In this document: positions 25,391 to 34,634 of the stretch, one piece after another | Position numbering within the stretch: position 1 is the stretch's first letter | Layout of the letters: the number at the start of each line of letters is the position of its first letter | Source of the DNA: JBOGXA01 sp050694175 | Lineage (GTDB): Bacteria; Actinomycetota; CADDZG01; WHSQ01 | Assembly: GCA_050694175.1 (NCBI GenBank) | Contig: JBOGXA010000025.1 | Location: 1-45,313, forward strand | Length of the DNA: 45,313 nucleotides | Direction of reading: 5' to 3' | Translations under genes and position numbers: made by a program | Notes under the pieces: model-generated | What the model saw: the letters and a program-made list of their open reading frames with translations, nothing else | What the model was told of the DNA's origin: nothing | Database searches by the model: none

Positions 25391-26742
25391 ATGGACAACC
25401 CGACGGTAGTGATCGTCGGCGGCGGCTTCGGTGGTCTCGCCGCTGCCCGCAAACTCGTCGGCAAACCGGTCGACGTCCTTCTCATCGACGAGAGGAACTA
25501 TCACCTTTTCACGCCGCTCCTGTACCAGGTCGCCACAGCGTTGCTGAACCCTCGGACATCGCATACCCGCTAAGGGCCCGGTTCCGACGGGCTCGTAACG
25601 TCTGGTTCTACCAAGCTCGGGCCGAGGACATCGAGTTCGAAGCCAAGATCATTGGGACGTCGGGCGGGGAGCTGATCCCGTACGACTACCTAATCCTCGC
25701 GTCGGGCAGCGTCGGTGACTACTTCGGGAACGACGAGGTGCGCGCCAGGACCCTGGGGCTGAAGACCCTCGAGGATGCCCTGCAGCTGCGAAACCATGTG
25801 CTGTCGGCGCTCGAACTCGCAACGCGGGAGCCCGATGAGAATGAGCGGCGGCGCCTGCTCACGTTTGTCGTCGCGGGAGGGGGGCCCACCGGCGTCGAGT
25901 ACGCCGGCGCTCTGTCCGAGCTGTTGCGCCTGGTGCTTGGGCGCGACTATCCGAAGCTGGCGCCTGGCAGCGCGCGCGTGGTGCTCGTCGAGGGACGCGA
26001 CCGCCTACTTGAAGCCCTCCCCGAGCACCTCGGGCGCTACGCTGAGCGGACTCTCCTACGGCTCGGCGTTGAGGTGCGCCTGAACACGCTGTTAGAAGAT
26101 GCGACCGAAGCGGCCGCCAGTCTGCCTGGCGGTGAGAAGATCCCAACCCGAACCGTGGTCTGGACGGCTGGGGTCCCGCCGCAAGCGCCCTCGCTCGACC
26201 GGGACATCGCGCAGAGTCGCTCCCGACGGCTCGTCGTTGACGACCGCCTCCGAATCCCTGGGACCCGCGGAGTGTTCGCGATCGGAGACGTCGCCTCGAT
26301 CCGCTACGGCGACAGCGAGCTCCCGATGCTCTCGGCGCCCGCCATGCAGGCGGGGCGGTACGTGGCGCGCGAGATCATCCACGAAGTAAAGGAGAGCGGG
26401 AATGGGAACGGGCGATCGGCTCGCTTCCGCTACGTGGACAAGGGTGTAATGGCAACGATAGGCCGCCACGCGGCGGTTGGCAGGCTTGGCCGCCTCACGT
26501 TCACCGGGTTCCTCGGCTGGTTGATGTGGCTCGTTGTCCACCTCTACTACCTGGTGGGCTTTCGGAACCGCTTCGCGGTGTTCGCGCTGTGGGGATGGAA
26601 CTACTTACGCAAGGACCGGCCAATCCGCATAATCGCCCCCGCCCATCCGGATCCGCTTGTCGCGCGCGTAGGTCGACGCAAAGCCGCACCCCTTGTGAAG
26701 CAACCGGGCGGACACAGGGCCGAGACGTCGCGTTCACCCTAG
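25391..26742 (+). pseudogene. ndh: Type II NADH dehydrogenase (NDH-2), frameshifted
   Basis: Residues 1-54 carry the FAD-binding loop VVIVGGGFGGLAAARKL and the HLFTPLLYQVATALL motif, then the frame breaks after AALLNP near 25550. The next frame continues with the expected SDIAYPLRARFRRARNVWFY and runs through the NADH-binding loop TFVVAGGGPTGVEYAGAL, VFAIGDVAS and a C-terminal amphipathic/hydrophobic membrane anchor (LGWLMWLVVHLYYLVGFRNR). One missing base in AACCC(n)TCGG would repair it to about 450 residues, the normal size. NDH-2 passes electrons from NADH to quinone without proton pumping. Assembly error and true pseudogene cannot be told apart here. Confidence 0.88.
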
Positions 26743-26780
26743 TCATGCCCGACCGTGGAGACGGCAAGAGGAGGCACCCC

Positions 26781-27764
26781 ATGGGCCAAGCAGAGATTCC
26801 GCAGGAAGGGAGATGGTTGGAGACCGCCTCACAACACATGTCATCCCGCGTCCCGGTCGCCGCTCCCGCTACTCTCGCCCGAGAGATCCGTGAGTCGCTC
26901 GTCGGACGGAGTTTCGACACTGCCGCTGCGGTCGCGGTGTGCGCCGACGGCCTTCTTATTGGAGTGATCCGCAACGAGGATCTAGTTGCCGCCCGAGACA
27001 ATGCACGTGCATCTGAACTCATGGACGAGTCTCCGCCCGCAGTCGTTCCGGGGACCGATCAGGAGGCCGCCGCGTGGAAAGCAGTGCAGCATGGGTGGGC
27101 CACCCTTGCAGTAGTCGACGACACTGGTCGCTTCCGCGGTTTCGTCGCGCCCCATCGCTTGCTCGCCATTCTCCTTCACGAGCACGACGAGGACATGGCG
27201 CGCTTTGGAGGGTATCTCCACGACACATCGGCGGCAAGAACTGCGAGTCTGGAGTCACTCGGCAGGCGATACAGGCACCGCCTGCCTTGGCTCCTGATCG
27301 GACTTGCCGGAGCTTTTGTCTCCGCCGGCATTGTCGGCTCGTTCTCGGAGCAGTTGGAGGCTAACGTGGTCATTGCGTTCTTCATCCCCGGGATCGTGTA
27401 TATGGCGGATGCCGTCGGCACCCAAACGGAGACTCTCATGGTGCGGGGATTGTTCGTCGGTGTCTCGATCCGTGATGTGCTACGGCGGGAACTTCTCACC
27501 GGCCTTCTCGTCGGAATCACGTTGTCATTGCTGTTCATCCCCGTCGCGCTATGGAGATGGCGCGATTCGGAACTGGCGATTGCGATCGCTCTTGCGCTCC
27601 TGGCCGCATGTTCCATCGCAACACTGGTGGCAATGATCCTCCCTTGGGCATTTCACCGCCTTCGTAGGGACCCCGCTTTCGGCAGCGGACCCCTTGCTAC
27701 AGTCGTTCAGGACCTGCTTTCCATGCTCATCTACTTCGCGATCGTCCTTCTGATCACCGATTGA
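26781..27764 (+). CDS. MgtE-type divalent cation transporter with CBS domains
   Basis: A 327-residue protein from ATG 26781, preceded by AGAGGAGG. Residues about 15-150 look like a CBS pair (VAAPATLAREIRESL, ADGLLIGVIRNEDLVAA, DTGRFRGFVAPHRLL). Residues about 170-327 match the MgtE membrane domain with five segments; ADAVGTQTETLMVRGL takes the place of the usual GNxGxQ motif. The N-terminal helical domain of MgtE is missing, so it is a short form. Mg2+ is the likely but unproven substrate. It lies 38 bp after NDH-2. Confidence 0.85.
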   Translation: MGQAEIPQEGRWLETASQHMSSRVPVAAPATLAREIRESLVGRSFDTAAAVAVCADGLLIGVIRNEDLVAARDNARASELMDESPPAVVPGTDQEAAAWKAVQHGWATLAVVDDTGRFRGFVAPHRLLAILLHEHDEDMARFGGYLHDTSAARTASLESLGRRYRHRLPWLLIGLAGAFVSAGIVGSFSEQLEANVVIAFFIPGIVYMADAVGTQTETLMVRGLFVGVSIRDVLRRELLTGLLVGITLSLLFIPVALWRWRDSELAIAIALALLAACSIATLVAMILPWAFHRLRRDPAFGSGPLATVVQDLLSMLIYFAIVLLITD

Positions 27765-28096
27765 ACGCGATGGTGAATGCCTTGACCCATTGTGTTCGGA
27801 TAGAGGAGGAGCTGAGACTCGCGGCCATTGGGGTTTGCGGTTTGGCGGACAGCACCCGCCTCATCCGCAACCGGTCCCGGGTGAGATGGACGCGCGCGTT
27901 GGCTTCCCCGACCATTCGGAATTGCAGCCGCATGGTAAGCGCTTCCAGCTAATCGAAGGCTGGAAATCTCCGGAGGTCACCGCGCTGTGGAGATCGACCC
28001 ACCCGCCCGATCGGCGTACTGTCACGACGGGGGATTCCGCAAGTAAGTCCTGCGTCAACTCCTGGCGAGTCAACGATCCGAGGTGGTGAGGTGAAG
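27765..28096. other. Intergenic stretch before GAPDH
   Basis: About 330 bp with no supportable gene. TAAGCGCTTCC near 27936 resembles half of the operator motif but lacks the 3-bp centre. Probably promoter and leader of the GAPDH gene. Confidence 0.4.
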
Positions 28097-29101
28097 ATGC
28101 CAACCGTGGCTATCAATGGTCTAGGGAGAATCGGCCGAGCAGCACTAAAGATCCTGCTGGACGACGACCGACTCGAGCTCGGCGGGGTCAATGACATCGC
28201 CGACGCCGACAACCTCGCCTATCTGATCACCTACGACACCGTCTACGGGCGCTACCACCGTGAGGTCAGCACCCAAGGCGGCGCGCTCGTGATCAATGGG
28301 CAACGGATCCCGATTTTCGCCGAGCGCGACCCGGGCAACCTGCCGTGGGGTGACCTCGGGGTCGACCTGGTACTGGAGTGCACCGGCGTGTTCACGAGCG
28401 AGGAGGGCATGAAGAAGCACATTCAGGCTGGCGCGTCGTACGTGATCCTCTCCGCGCCGACGAAGTCGGAGAACGTCCCCACCGTGGTGCATGGTGTGAA
28501 CCGTCCGGAAGGTGAGCCGCGGATCATCTCTTGCGCAAGCTGCACAACCAACTGCATCACGCCTGTCATCGAAGTCGCTCACCGGGGGGTCGGAGTGGAG
28601 CGCGCTGTGATGACGACGGTCCACGCTTACACCGCCGGCCAGCAGTTGGTGGACGGGCCGAGCAAGAACTTTCGGCGTGGAAGGGCAGGGGCGGCCAACC
28701 TGGTGCCCACCTCGACCGGGGCCGCGCGGGCCACCACCCGGGCCGTGCCTGACCTGGCCGGCAGGTTCGACGGCGTCGCGGTCCGGGCACCCATCCCGGT
28801 GGGTTCGGTTGCCGACGTCGTCTTCGTCGCGAGCCGGAGGACCACGGCCGAGGAGGTCAACGACGCGTACCGGCAAGAGGCGGCGACCGAACGCTATCAG
28901 GGCATCCTCGGCGTCTCGGAGGACCCGCTTGTGTCCGCCGACATCATCGGTGACTCCCGCGCCGCAGTCGTCGATCTCGAAATGACCCGAGTCGTGGACG
29001 GCACCCTGGTTAAGGTAATGGCCTGGTACGACAACGAATGGGGTTTTACTCACCAGATGGTTCGAGAGGCCCGGAGCATCCTCGGTGTTTCCGGCCGGTA
29101 G
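28097..29101 (+). CDS. gap: Glyceraldehyde-3-phosphate dehydrogenase
   Basis: A 334-residue type I GAPDH. It has the NAD-binding AINGLGRIGRAALK at the N-terminus, the catalytic cysteine in SCASCTTNC with the partner His in TTVHAYTA, and VKVMAWYDNEWGF near the C-terminus. It oxidises glyceraldehyde 3-phosphate with phosphate and NAD(P). I prefer ATG 28097 to GTG 28091 because of GAGG spacing. SCASC replaces the common SNASC, a modest change beside the nucleophile. A hairpin follows the stop codon. Confidence 0.93.
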   Translation: MPTVAINGLGRIGRAALKILLDDDRLELGGVNDIADADNLAYLITYDTVYGRYHREVSTQGGALVINGQRIPIFAERDPGNLPWGDLGVDLVLECTGVFTSEEGMKKHIQAGASYVILSAPTKSENVPTVVHGVNRPEGEPRIISCASCTTNCITPVIEVAHRGVGVERAVMTTVHAYTAGQQLVDGPSKNFRRGRAGAANLVPTSTGAARATTRAVPDLAGRFDGVAVRAPIPVGSVADVVFVASRRTTAEEVNDAYRQEAATERYQGILGVSEDPLVSADIIGDSRAAVVDLEMTRVVDGTLVKVMAWYDNEWGFTHQMVREARSILGVSGR

Positions 29102-29111
29102 CACGAGCTTC

Positions 29112-29126
29112 GTGTCCGAAGGACAC
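29112..29126 (+). terminator. Hairpin after GAPDH
   Basis: GTGTCC (29112-29117) pairs perfectly with GGACAC (29121-29126) around a GAA loop, 10 bp after the GAPDH stop and between convergent genes. There is no T-run, so it may only assist termination. Confidence 0.5.
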
Positions 29127-29164
29127 AATGCTGGCGTACGTTTCCCTTGTGCATCAGCGCCAAC

Positions 29165-31957
29165 TCAGCGCATGACGAGCCTGCCGATCAGCTTCTTGAG
29201 CTCGTCGACCCACAGCACGATGCTAGCCATGGCCACGCACAAGAGCCACTCGTTGCCCGAAAGCGGCGCGGTGTCTAACGCCCGGTTGAGAAGCGTTACG
29301 TGCACAACGAGGACCTGCAAGCCAGCGGACAACGCAATCGCGCCCCACAAGTAAGGGTTCACGAACAGCCGGTGGCCGGCACTCACGTGATCTGAGCGGG
29401 AATTGAACACGTTGTACAGCTGGGCGAACACAAGGACCGTAAACGCCATGGTGCGCGCCCTGGTCAGGCCCCCGTCGCCTTCGATGAGACCTCCCGGCAG
29501 CGCGGCATCCAATGTCAGTAGCGTAGCGGCTGCCATCGCGGCCCCGACCACGAGAATGCCGATCCACATCGTGGCGTCGATCACCCGCGCCGAACGCGCC
29601 CGAGGGGGCTGTTGCATGAGTCGGCGGTCGAGCGGATCGACGCCGAGTGCGAGGGCGGGCGCCGCGTCAGTGAGCAGGTTGATCCACAGGATCTGCGTCG
29701 CTACAAGCGGAACGACGAGCCCGCCGCGTTCTGGCGTGAGCCCGATAACTCCTGCGAGCAGTACCCCGAAGAACATCGTCATGACCTCGCCGACGTTTGA
29801 CGACAGTAGGTAGCGGATGAACTTGCGGATGTTGGCGAAGATCGAGCGGCCTTCCTCGATCGCGGCGACGATAGTGGCGAAGTTATCGTCCAGCAGGATC
29901 ATGTCCGCCGCTTCCTTGGAGACCTCCGTTCCGCTAATCCCCATGGCAACGCCGATGTCGGCGGATTTAAGCGCAGGTGCGTCGTTGACGCCGTCGCCCG
30001 TCATCGCCGCCACGTGACCGTCGCGCTGCAGTGTCCGTACGATTCGGAGCTTGTGCTCCGGGCTCACGCGCGCGTACACGGAGATCCTCCTGACGCTGTC
30101 GAGCAACTCGTTCTCGCCCATGACGTCAAGCTGGCGACCACTGAGCGCTTTAGCCCCCGGCGCCGAGATGCCCAGTTCGCCGGCGATGGCGGCGGCGGTC
30201 CCCGGGTGATCCCCCGTGATCATGATCGGGCGAACGCCTGCGTCCCGAGCCACGGCGACCGCATCTCGGGCCTCGGGGCGGGGAGGGTCGATGATCCCGA
30301 CCACGCCGACGAAGATGGAGTCGCGCTCGAGTTCTTCTCCGGGTACGCCATAGGACTCCCGGGCGACGGGACGGTAGGCAATCCCGAGCGTACGCAGCGC
30401 CTCGTCGGCCAACGCCTCGACCCCGGCGAGGATTCGCCGCCGGCGCGCCTCGTCCAGAGGCATGGTTTCCTCGCCGACCTGCTCCCGATTGCAGCGCTCC
30501 AGCAACACGTCCGGCGCGCCCTTGGTGAACACGCCGACGAATTCGGGGTTCTCGGCGTCGGTCTGCACGGTGCTCATGAGCTTGCGCTCGGATGAAAACG
30601 GGACCTCGCCGACGCGCGCGAAGCGGGACTCGAGGGCTCCCGGCTCGATGCCGGCCTTTCGCGCTGCCACGAGCAGCGCGCCCTCTGTCGGATCCCCCTG
30701 GATCGTCCAGGTGTTATTTCGCCGCTCGAGAACCGCGTTGTTCGCGAGCGTGGCCGCGCCTAAAAGGCGTCGAACCTCAGCCCGCAGGCTCGGGTCGTTT
30801 AACGGCGCGCCCTCACGCAGCAACTCCCCCGCCGGGTCGTAGCCGGTCCCGGTTACATCGACGCGTCCCCGAGCGGTGAGGACGGCGCGCACCGTCATCT
30901 CGTTGCGGGTGAGCGTGCCTGTCTTGTCCGAGCAGACCACCGACGCGGATCCGAGAGTCTCGACTGCGGCCAGTTTCTTGACGATCGCGTTGCGCTTGGC
31001 CATACGTTGCACCCCCAAGGCCAGCACCACGGTGAGCACGGTGGCCAGGCCCTCCGGGACCGCCGCGACGGCCAGCGACACGCCGAGCAGCATCACCTCA
31101 ACAAGTGCTTCCGAGCCCCTGATGTCCTCGGTAACCAAGATGGCCGCGATTACTACGATTGCAATCGCCACGACCGCAAGGCCAAGCATCTTTCCGACGC
31201 GTCCCAGTTCGACCTGCAGCGGCGTGGCTGGGGACGGGGCCTGCTGGATGAGATCGGCAATGCGGCCCATCTCCGTGTTCATTCCTGTGGCGGTCACTAC
31301 GGCTCGACCGCGTCCGAAGGTTGCCACGGTTCCGCTGTAGAGCATGTTGGTGCGGTCGCCGAGTTCGGCATCCTGCTGGACCGGGTCCACGTCTTTGGTA
31401 ACCGGCTCGCTCTCACCGGTGAGTGAAGCCTCCGCGACCTGCAGCCCCGTCACCTCCAAGAGGCGGGCGTCGGCCGAGACGGCGTCGCCTTCCTCGACCA
31501 GCACGATGTCGCCTGTCACCAGTTCCGTCGACGGGATCTTGCGCCTGGTCCCCTCGCGGAGAATCGTGACGCGCGTGGTCGTCATGCGACGCAGCGCAGC
31601 AACAGCCTGTTCGGCGCGCTCCTCCTGCGCGTAGCCCATCACGGCGTTGAGAATCACGATGGCGGCGATAGCGATGGTTTCAAGCGGCACATCGTCCGCG
31701 CCCTCCAGCCCCCACACCCCTAGCGAGATTCCGATGGCCGCCAGCAGCAAGATCACGAGGGGATCCCGGAACTGATAGAGGAACTTCTTCCAGCGCGCCT
31801 CAGGCGGCTTCAAGCGGAGTACGTTGGCGCCGTAGCGCACCCGTCGGGCGCGCGCCTCCTCCCGCGTTAGTCCGGTCGATGCATCGGTGCCGAAAGCAGC
31901 AAGCACAGCCTCGACGGTGTCGGCGTGCGGGTCAATAGCTCGTACTTTGGTCGTCAT
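29165..31957 (-). CDS. SERCA-like Ca2+ P-type ATPase
   Basis: A 930-residue P-type ATPase. TGES (actuator), SDKTGTLTRNEM (phosphorylated Asp) and MTGDGVNDAPALKSADIGVAMG (hinge) are intact. Calcium-site residues are those of type IIA pumps: PEGL in M4 (VAAVPEGLATV), SSNVGEV in M5 and NLLTDAAPALALG in M6. It should export Ca2+ using ATP. The start ATG 31957 gives a normal N-terminus; a longer frame extends into the flank of the IS element, whose end is only 49 bp upstream. That insertion has probably replaced or altered the native promoter. Confidence 0.92.
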   Translation of the reverse strand: MTTKVRAIDPHADTVEAVLAAFGTDASTGLTREEARARRVRYGANVLRLKPPEARWKKFLYQFRDPLVILLLAAIGISLGVWGLEGADDVPLETIAIAAIVILNAVMGYAQEERAEQAVAALRRMTTTRVTILREGTRRKIPSTELVTGDIVLVEEGDAVSADARLLEVTGLQVAEASLTGESEPVTKDVDPVQQDAELGDRTNMLYSGTVATFGRGRAVVTATGMNTEMGRIADLIQQAPSPATPLQVELGRVGKMLGLAVVAIAIVVIAAILVTEDIRGSEALVEVMLLGVSLAVAAVPEGLATVLTVVLALGVQRMAKRNAIVKKLAAVETLGSASVVCSDKTGTLTRNEMTVRAVLTARGRVDVTGTGYDPAGELLREGAPLNDPSLRAEVRRLLGAATLANNAVLERRNNTWTIQGDPTEGALLVAARKAGIEPGALESRFARVGEVPFSSERKLMSTVQTDAENPEFVGVFTKGAPDVLLERCNREQVGEETMPLDEARRRRILAGVEALADEALRTLGIAYRPVARESYGVPGEELERDSIFVGVVGIIDPPRPEARDAVAVARDAGVRPIMITGDHPGTAAAIAGELGISAPGAKALSGRQLDVMGENELLDSVRRISVYARVSPEHKLRIVRTLQRDGHVAAMTGDGVNDAPALKSADIGVAMGISGTEVSKEAADMILLDDNFATIVAAIEEGRSIFANIRKFIRYLLSSNVGEVMTMFFGVLLAGVIGLTPERGGLVVPLVATQILWINLLTDAAPALALGVDPLDRRLMQQPPRARSARVIDATMWIGILVVGAAMAAATLLTLDAALPGGLIEGDGGLTRARTMAFTVLVFAQLYNVFNSRSDHVSAGHRLFVNPYLWGAIALSAGLQVLVVHVTLLNRALDTAPLSGNEWLLCVAMASIVLWVDELKKLIGRLVMR

Positions 31958-32006
31958 GCGCAAGAGGAATTTCTTCGTCAGCTGTGTCGCGGGCAAGTAT
32001 GGCAAG

Positions 32007-32023
32007 TGTCGGTGCCGAAAACT
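32007..32023 (+). repeat. IS left terminal inverted repeat
   Basis: TGTCGGTGCCGAAAACT; pairs with 33201-33217 at 16 of 17 bases. Confidence 0.85.
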
Positions 32024-32032
32024 GGGTCATGC

Positions 32033-33124
32033 TCATGCAGCCCGCTCTCGCTCGTACTCGTGGATCAGTCCACCGAGGACGTCGCGCTTGAGCACTCGCC
32101 TTCGGCTGTCATCGTGCGGCGTCGGAGGACGGCGCGGAGCTGGAGGCTGCATCTCGAGGGCGCGGTGGGGCCGATGACCGTTGAAGTGCCCGATGTAGGA
32201 GCGGAGGACGGACTCAAGGTGGCCTCGTCCGAGGATGAGGATGCGATCGAGGCACTCACGCCGCAGAGTACCGACAAACCGCTCCGCGAACGCGTTCGCC
32301 TTGGGAGCCTTGATCGGAGTGCGCACGATCCTTAGTCCCTCGGTGCGGAAGATGTCGTCGAAGGCGGATACATACTTGGCGTCGCGATCGCGGATGAGGA
32401 AGCGGAACGGGACCGTGTCCCAGCGGGCGACGAAGTTGCGCGCCTGTTGAATTACCCAGGAGGCGTTGGGAGTGGAGGTCACGCCCGCCAAGTGGACCCT
32501 GCGGGTGGCGATCTCGATGAACACGAGCGCATAGAAACGACGAAGCAAAGCGGTGTCGACCGCGACGAAGTCGCAAGCGATGATGCCTTTCGCCTGGGAT
32601 CGCAGGAACTCATTCCACGACAGTCCCGCCCTCCTGGGCGCGGGGTCGATGCCCTCCGCTTGCAGGATCGACCACACGGTGCTCGGCGCGATTGCGATCC
32701 CGAGCTGCTTGAGCTCGCCCTGGATGCGTCGGTAGCCCCAAGTCGGGTTCTCCTCTGCGATACGGACGACGAGCCGGCGAATCTCCGTTGGCTTGGGTGG
32801 GCGGCCGGTCGGTCGCGGATAGGTCCAGCGCCGCGCCACGAGGGCTCGGTGCCAGCGCATGATCGTCTCAGGACGAACGAACAGAGAGGCCCAGCGCCTT
32901 CTCGGCAGAACGCGACTGGCGGCAGCAAGCAGCACGCGGTCGTGTGGCTTGAGGCCTGGCCGCTTTACCGGGCGGCCGAGGACGTGGAGTTGGTGGCGGA
33001 GAACCATGATTTCGATCTCCTTGGCTTCTTCGGACCGCAGGGCAAGGACGACGACCTCAAGAAGGCGACGCAGAATCCAATAGCAGAGCGACAGGATGAC
33101 GAGGTGGCGCGAACTCGGCTTCAT
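32033..33124 (-). CDS. DDE (rve integrase core) transposase
   Basis: A 363-residue transposase. The N-terminal helical part (EEAKEIEIMVLRHQL) and an HTH-like segment (LVARRWTYPRPTGRPPKPTE, then WGYRRIQGELKQLG) precede the catalytic core with Asp in ACDFVAVDT, Asp in IRDRDAKY and Glu in NAFAERFVGTLRRECLDR. The frame ends close to the left IS end. Apparently intact and therefore possibly active. It falls in a widespread group annotated simply as integrase core domain proteins. Confidence 0.92.
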   Translation of the reverse strand: MKPSSRHLVILSLCYWILRRLLEVVVLALRSEEAKEIEIMVLRHQLHVLGRPVKRPGLKPHDRVLLAAASRVLPRRRWASLFVRPETIMRWHRALVARRWTYPRPTGRPPKPTEIRRLVVRIAEENPTWGYRRIQGELKQLGIAIAPSTVWSILQAEGIDPAPRRAGLSWNEFLRSQAKGIIACDFVAVDTALLRRFYALVFIEIATRRVHLAGVTSTPNASWVIQQARNFVARWDTVPFRFLIRDRDAKYVSAFDDIFRTEGLRIVRTPIKAPKANAFAERFVGTLRRECLDRILILGRGHLESVLRSYIGHFNGHRPHRALEMQPPAPRRPPTPHDDSRRRVLKRDVLGGLIHEYERERAA

Positions 33125-33200
33125 GAGCGACGGAGGCTACGGCATCCCCCAATCGGTTACGGCTGCGGCTGCAAGATACCTGATCAATTAGGGCCGATCG

Positions 33201-33217
33201 AGTTTTCGGCACCCACA
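33201..33217 (-). repeat. IS right terminal inverted repeat
   Basis: Reverse complement reads TGTGGGTGCCGAAAACT, partner of 32007-32023. Confidence 0.85.
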
Positions 33218-33225
33218 GGGTAACC

Positions 33226-34029
33226 ATGGCCCGTCGCAAGTGCCTAACCGTTCTGCGAAGGGGACCCTTACGGGTCGCCCCAGGTTTCATCTTGATAGTC
33301 CTTGTGGCGGCTTCAGCGTCCTGCGGTGGCGGTGCCGAAACTCCCTCACGCTCGACCGGCACGTCCGCGCGCGAGCCAGTAAGAGAGGTCTCCCTCATCG
33401 CGTCTGACTCGTCGGTCGACTTTCCGAAGACGCTTGAGGCCGAGCCTCTGTCGATCACTTTCGAGAACCGGGGTGAGAAGGCGCATACTGCTTCCTTCGC
33501 ACGGCTGAACCAGGGCATCACGTTGCAGGACCTGCGGGGCATAAGAAGCGACATAGACTTCTTTTCTGCTCTAACACTCTCCGCCCGCATGCCTAACACC
33601 AAGCCGGGCGAAAGTACGACGCTGCTCGCTGAGTTCCCGCCAGGTCGATACATCGTCGTGCGCGAAGAAGACGAGGTGCATGCTCGGTTCGACGTCACCG
33701 CACCGTCTGGTAACGAGATTACAGAACCTACGGCCGACATCGACGTGACCGTCGGAGAGTTCTACTTCGACATGCCCCACGAGCTGCCGGCCGGCGAGAT
33801 CACGCTCGCCCTCACCAATATGGGAGAGCAGGGACACGAGATGATCATCGCCGACGAGGCCAAACAGAAGGAGTTCCGGCTTTTCTACGCGCCTGCGCCG
33901 GGGGGCAAGGTCTGGTACGAGGTCACCCTCGAGCCCGGCACTTACATCGCCGCCTGTCAGTTCACGGACCCCCAGACCGGTAAGGCACATTTCGATCTGG
34001 GCATGAGGACCGAGTTCACCGTTAAGTGA
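33226..34029 (+). CDS. Lipoprotein with two cupredoxin-like domains
   Basis: A 267-residue exported protein. A basic N-terminus and hydrophobic stretch end in ASASC (lipobox, Cys about residue 33). Two beta-sandwich repeats follow: the first (about 50-160) has lost metal ligands, the second (about 165-267) keeps a possible type 1 copper set with His in EQGHEM, Cys in AACQF, and His and Met in KAHFDLGM. It may bind copper or serve as an extracellular sensor or electron carrier. The start lies 9 bp after the IS right end, so its own promoter was probably cut off. Confidence 0.75.
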   Translation: MARRKCLTVLRRGPLRVAPGFILIVLVAASASCGGGAETPSRSTGTSAREPVREVSLIASDSSVDFPKTLEAEPLSITFENRGEKAHTASFARLNQGITLQDLRGIRSDIDFFSALTLSARMPNTKPGESTTLLAEFPPGRYIVVREEDEVHARFDVTAPSGNEITEPTADIDVTVGEFYFDMPHELPAGEITLALTNMGEQGHEMIIADEAKQKEFRLFYAPAPGGKVWYEVTLEPGTYIAACQFTDPQTGKAHFDLGMRTEFTVK

Positions 34030-34118
34030 CAGCTCGGGCAAGAGCTGGTCGCATGCGTTCCCTTCTGGTTGGTGCCCTGCCCAGGATTCGCACCTTCGCA
34101 CCCTCCGGCCACGCTGAC

Positions 34119-34138
34119 TTGTCAACGCTTTGTCAACG
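34119..34138 (+). repeat. Arm-type direct repeat pair A (left of att core A)
   Basis: TTGTCAACG twice with an 11-bp period (34119 and 34130), about one helical turn, 137 bp upstream of core A. The same arrangement recurs at four other places around the tRNA-Ser fragments. Confidence 0.6.
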
Positions 34139-34255
34139 AACGCGCCAGGAAAGATCGGGACCGGCTAGTACCGGTCAGGAAGTGGTCTTGTCGCTGGCCT
34201 GCACAAATAGCATCAGGCAGAAGTAGGCAGGGCCAGTCAGGACGCCCGGCCACAC

Positions 34256-34309
34256 ACTTGAAAACCGTTGCCCGAAAGGGCTTGTGGGTTCGAGTCCCAC
34301 GCCCTCCGC
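34256..34309 (+). other. tRNA-Ser(UGA) 3'-half fragment, att core A
   Basis: 54 bp running from the anticodon loop (CTTGAAAA, anticodon TGA) through the variable arm (CCCGAAAGGG) and T arm (GTGGGTTCGAGTCCCAC) to the acceptor strand (GCCCTCC plus discriminator G). The 5' half of a tRNA (acceptor strand, D arm) is absent, so it is not a functional gene. It matches core B (37771-37824) at 52 of 54 positions. It is interpreted as the crossover segment of a tyrosine-recombinase attachment site. Confidence 0.8.
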
Positions 34310-34474
34310 AAACAGGACGACTACCTGGACCTTCGCGATTACGCGGTGCCACTCTCTTCCAGTGAAACAACAGTCGGGGAAACCGTTGTCGCAGGTCCTG
34401 GGTATTCCTGAGTTGTCCCGTCATGTGCGCATTCGTCTGATGGATGAGCGTAATAGCCGCGAAGAACGGCGAAC

Positions 34475-34494
34475 TTGCCAATCTTTTGCCAACC
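34475..34494 (+). repeat. Arm-type direct repeat pair (right of core A)
   Basis: TTGCCAATC and TTGCCAACC with an 11-bp period, 166 bp downstream of core A. The sequence between core and arm (CCACTCTCTTCCAG, CCGTTGTCGCAGGTCCTG, CTGAGTTGTCCCGTCA) recurs after core B. Confidence 0.6.
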
Positions 34495-34634
34495 CTCCGG
34501 GACGGGGGCATCTCATCCGAGCAGAGACCGGGCCCGACTGATCCGTAGGGAACCAAGGTCTTGACCTCAGGTCCGCCGAGGGATAGATTTCGATAGCGAA
34601 ATCTTCTCATCAAACCACCAACGGGGGAGGGCGG

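Larger units (their letters stand above)
32007..33217 (-). mobile_element. IS element with TGT ends (IS481-like)
   Basis: 1,211 bp bounded by 17-bp inverted repeats that begin TGT and match at 16 of 17 positions (TGTCGGTGCCGAAAACT at 32007; TGTGGGTGCCGAAAACT reading inward from 33217). It contains one transposase gene. The flanks (GGCAAG left, GGGTAACC right) show no clear target duplication. TGT termini and a single reading frame point to IS481 rather than a two-frame IS3 element, but the family call is tentative. Confidence 0.8.

Noticed and set aside
27936..27952. Operator copy before GAPDH (TAAGCGCTTCC)
   Set aside because: Half-sites abut without the 3-bp centre; likely chance or a different site.
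28145..29128. 327-codon frame opposite GAPDH
   Set aside because: Antisense shadow caused by high GC at third positions; GAPDH is unambiguous.
32447..33223. 258-codon frame on the plus strand inside the IS
   Set aside because: It is the shadow of the transposase gene on the opposite strand and has no recognisable domain.
34060..34110. tRNA remnant on the minus strand (GCCCAGGATTCGCACC resembles an inverted T arm)
   Set aside because: The T stem does not pair properly and no other arm is present.
34256..34309. Functional tRNA-Ser gene
   Set aside because: The acceptor 5' strand, D arm and 5' half of the anticodon stem are missing upstream; only the 3' half is present, as at 37771.
34284..34541. 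Protein-coding frame across att core A (and the similar one at 37799-37987)
   Set aside because: The apparent protein starts with the translated tRNA T arm (VGSSPTPSA), a well-known spurious product; the similarity between the two frames reflects the DNA repeat.
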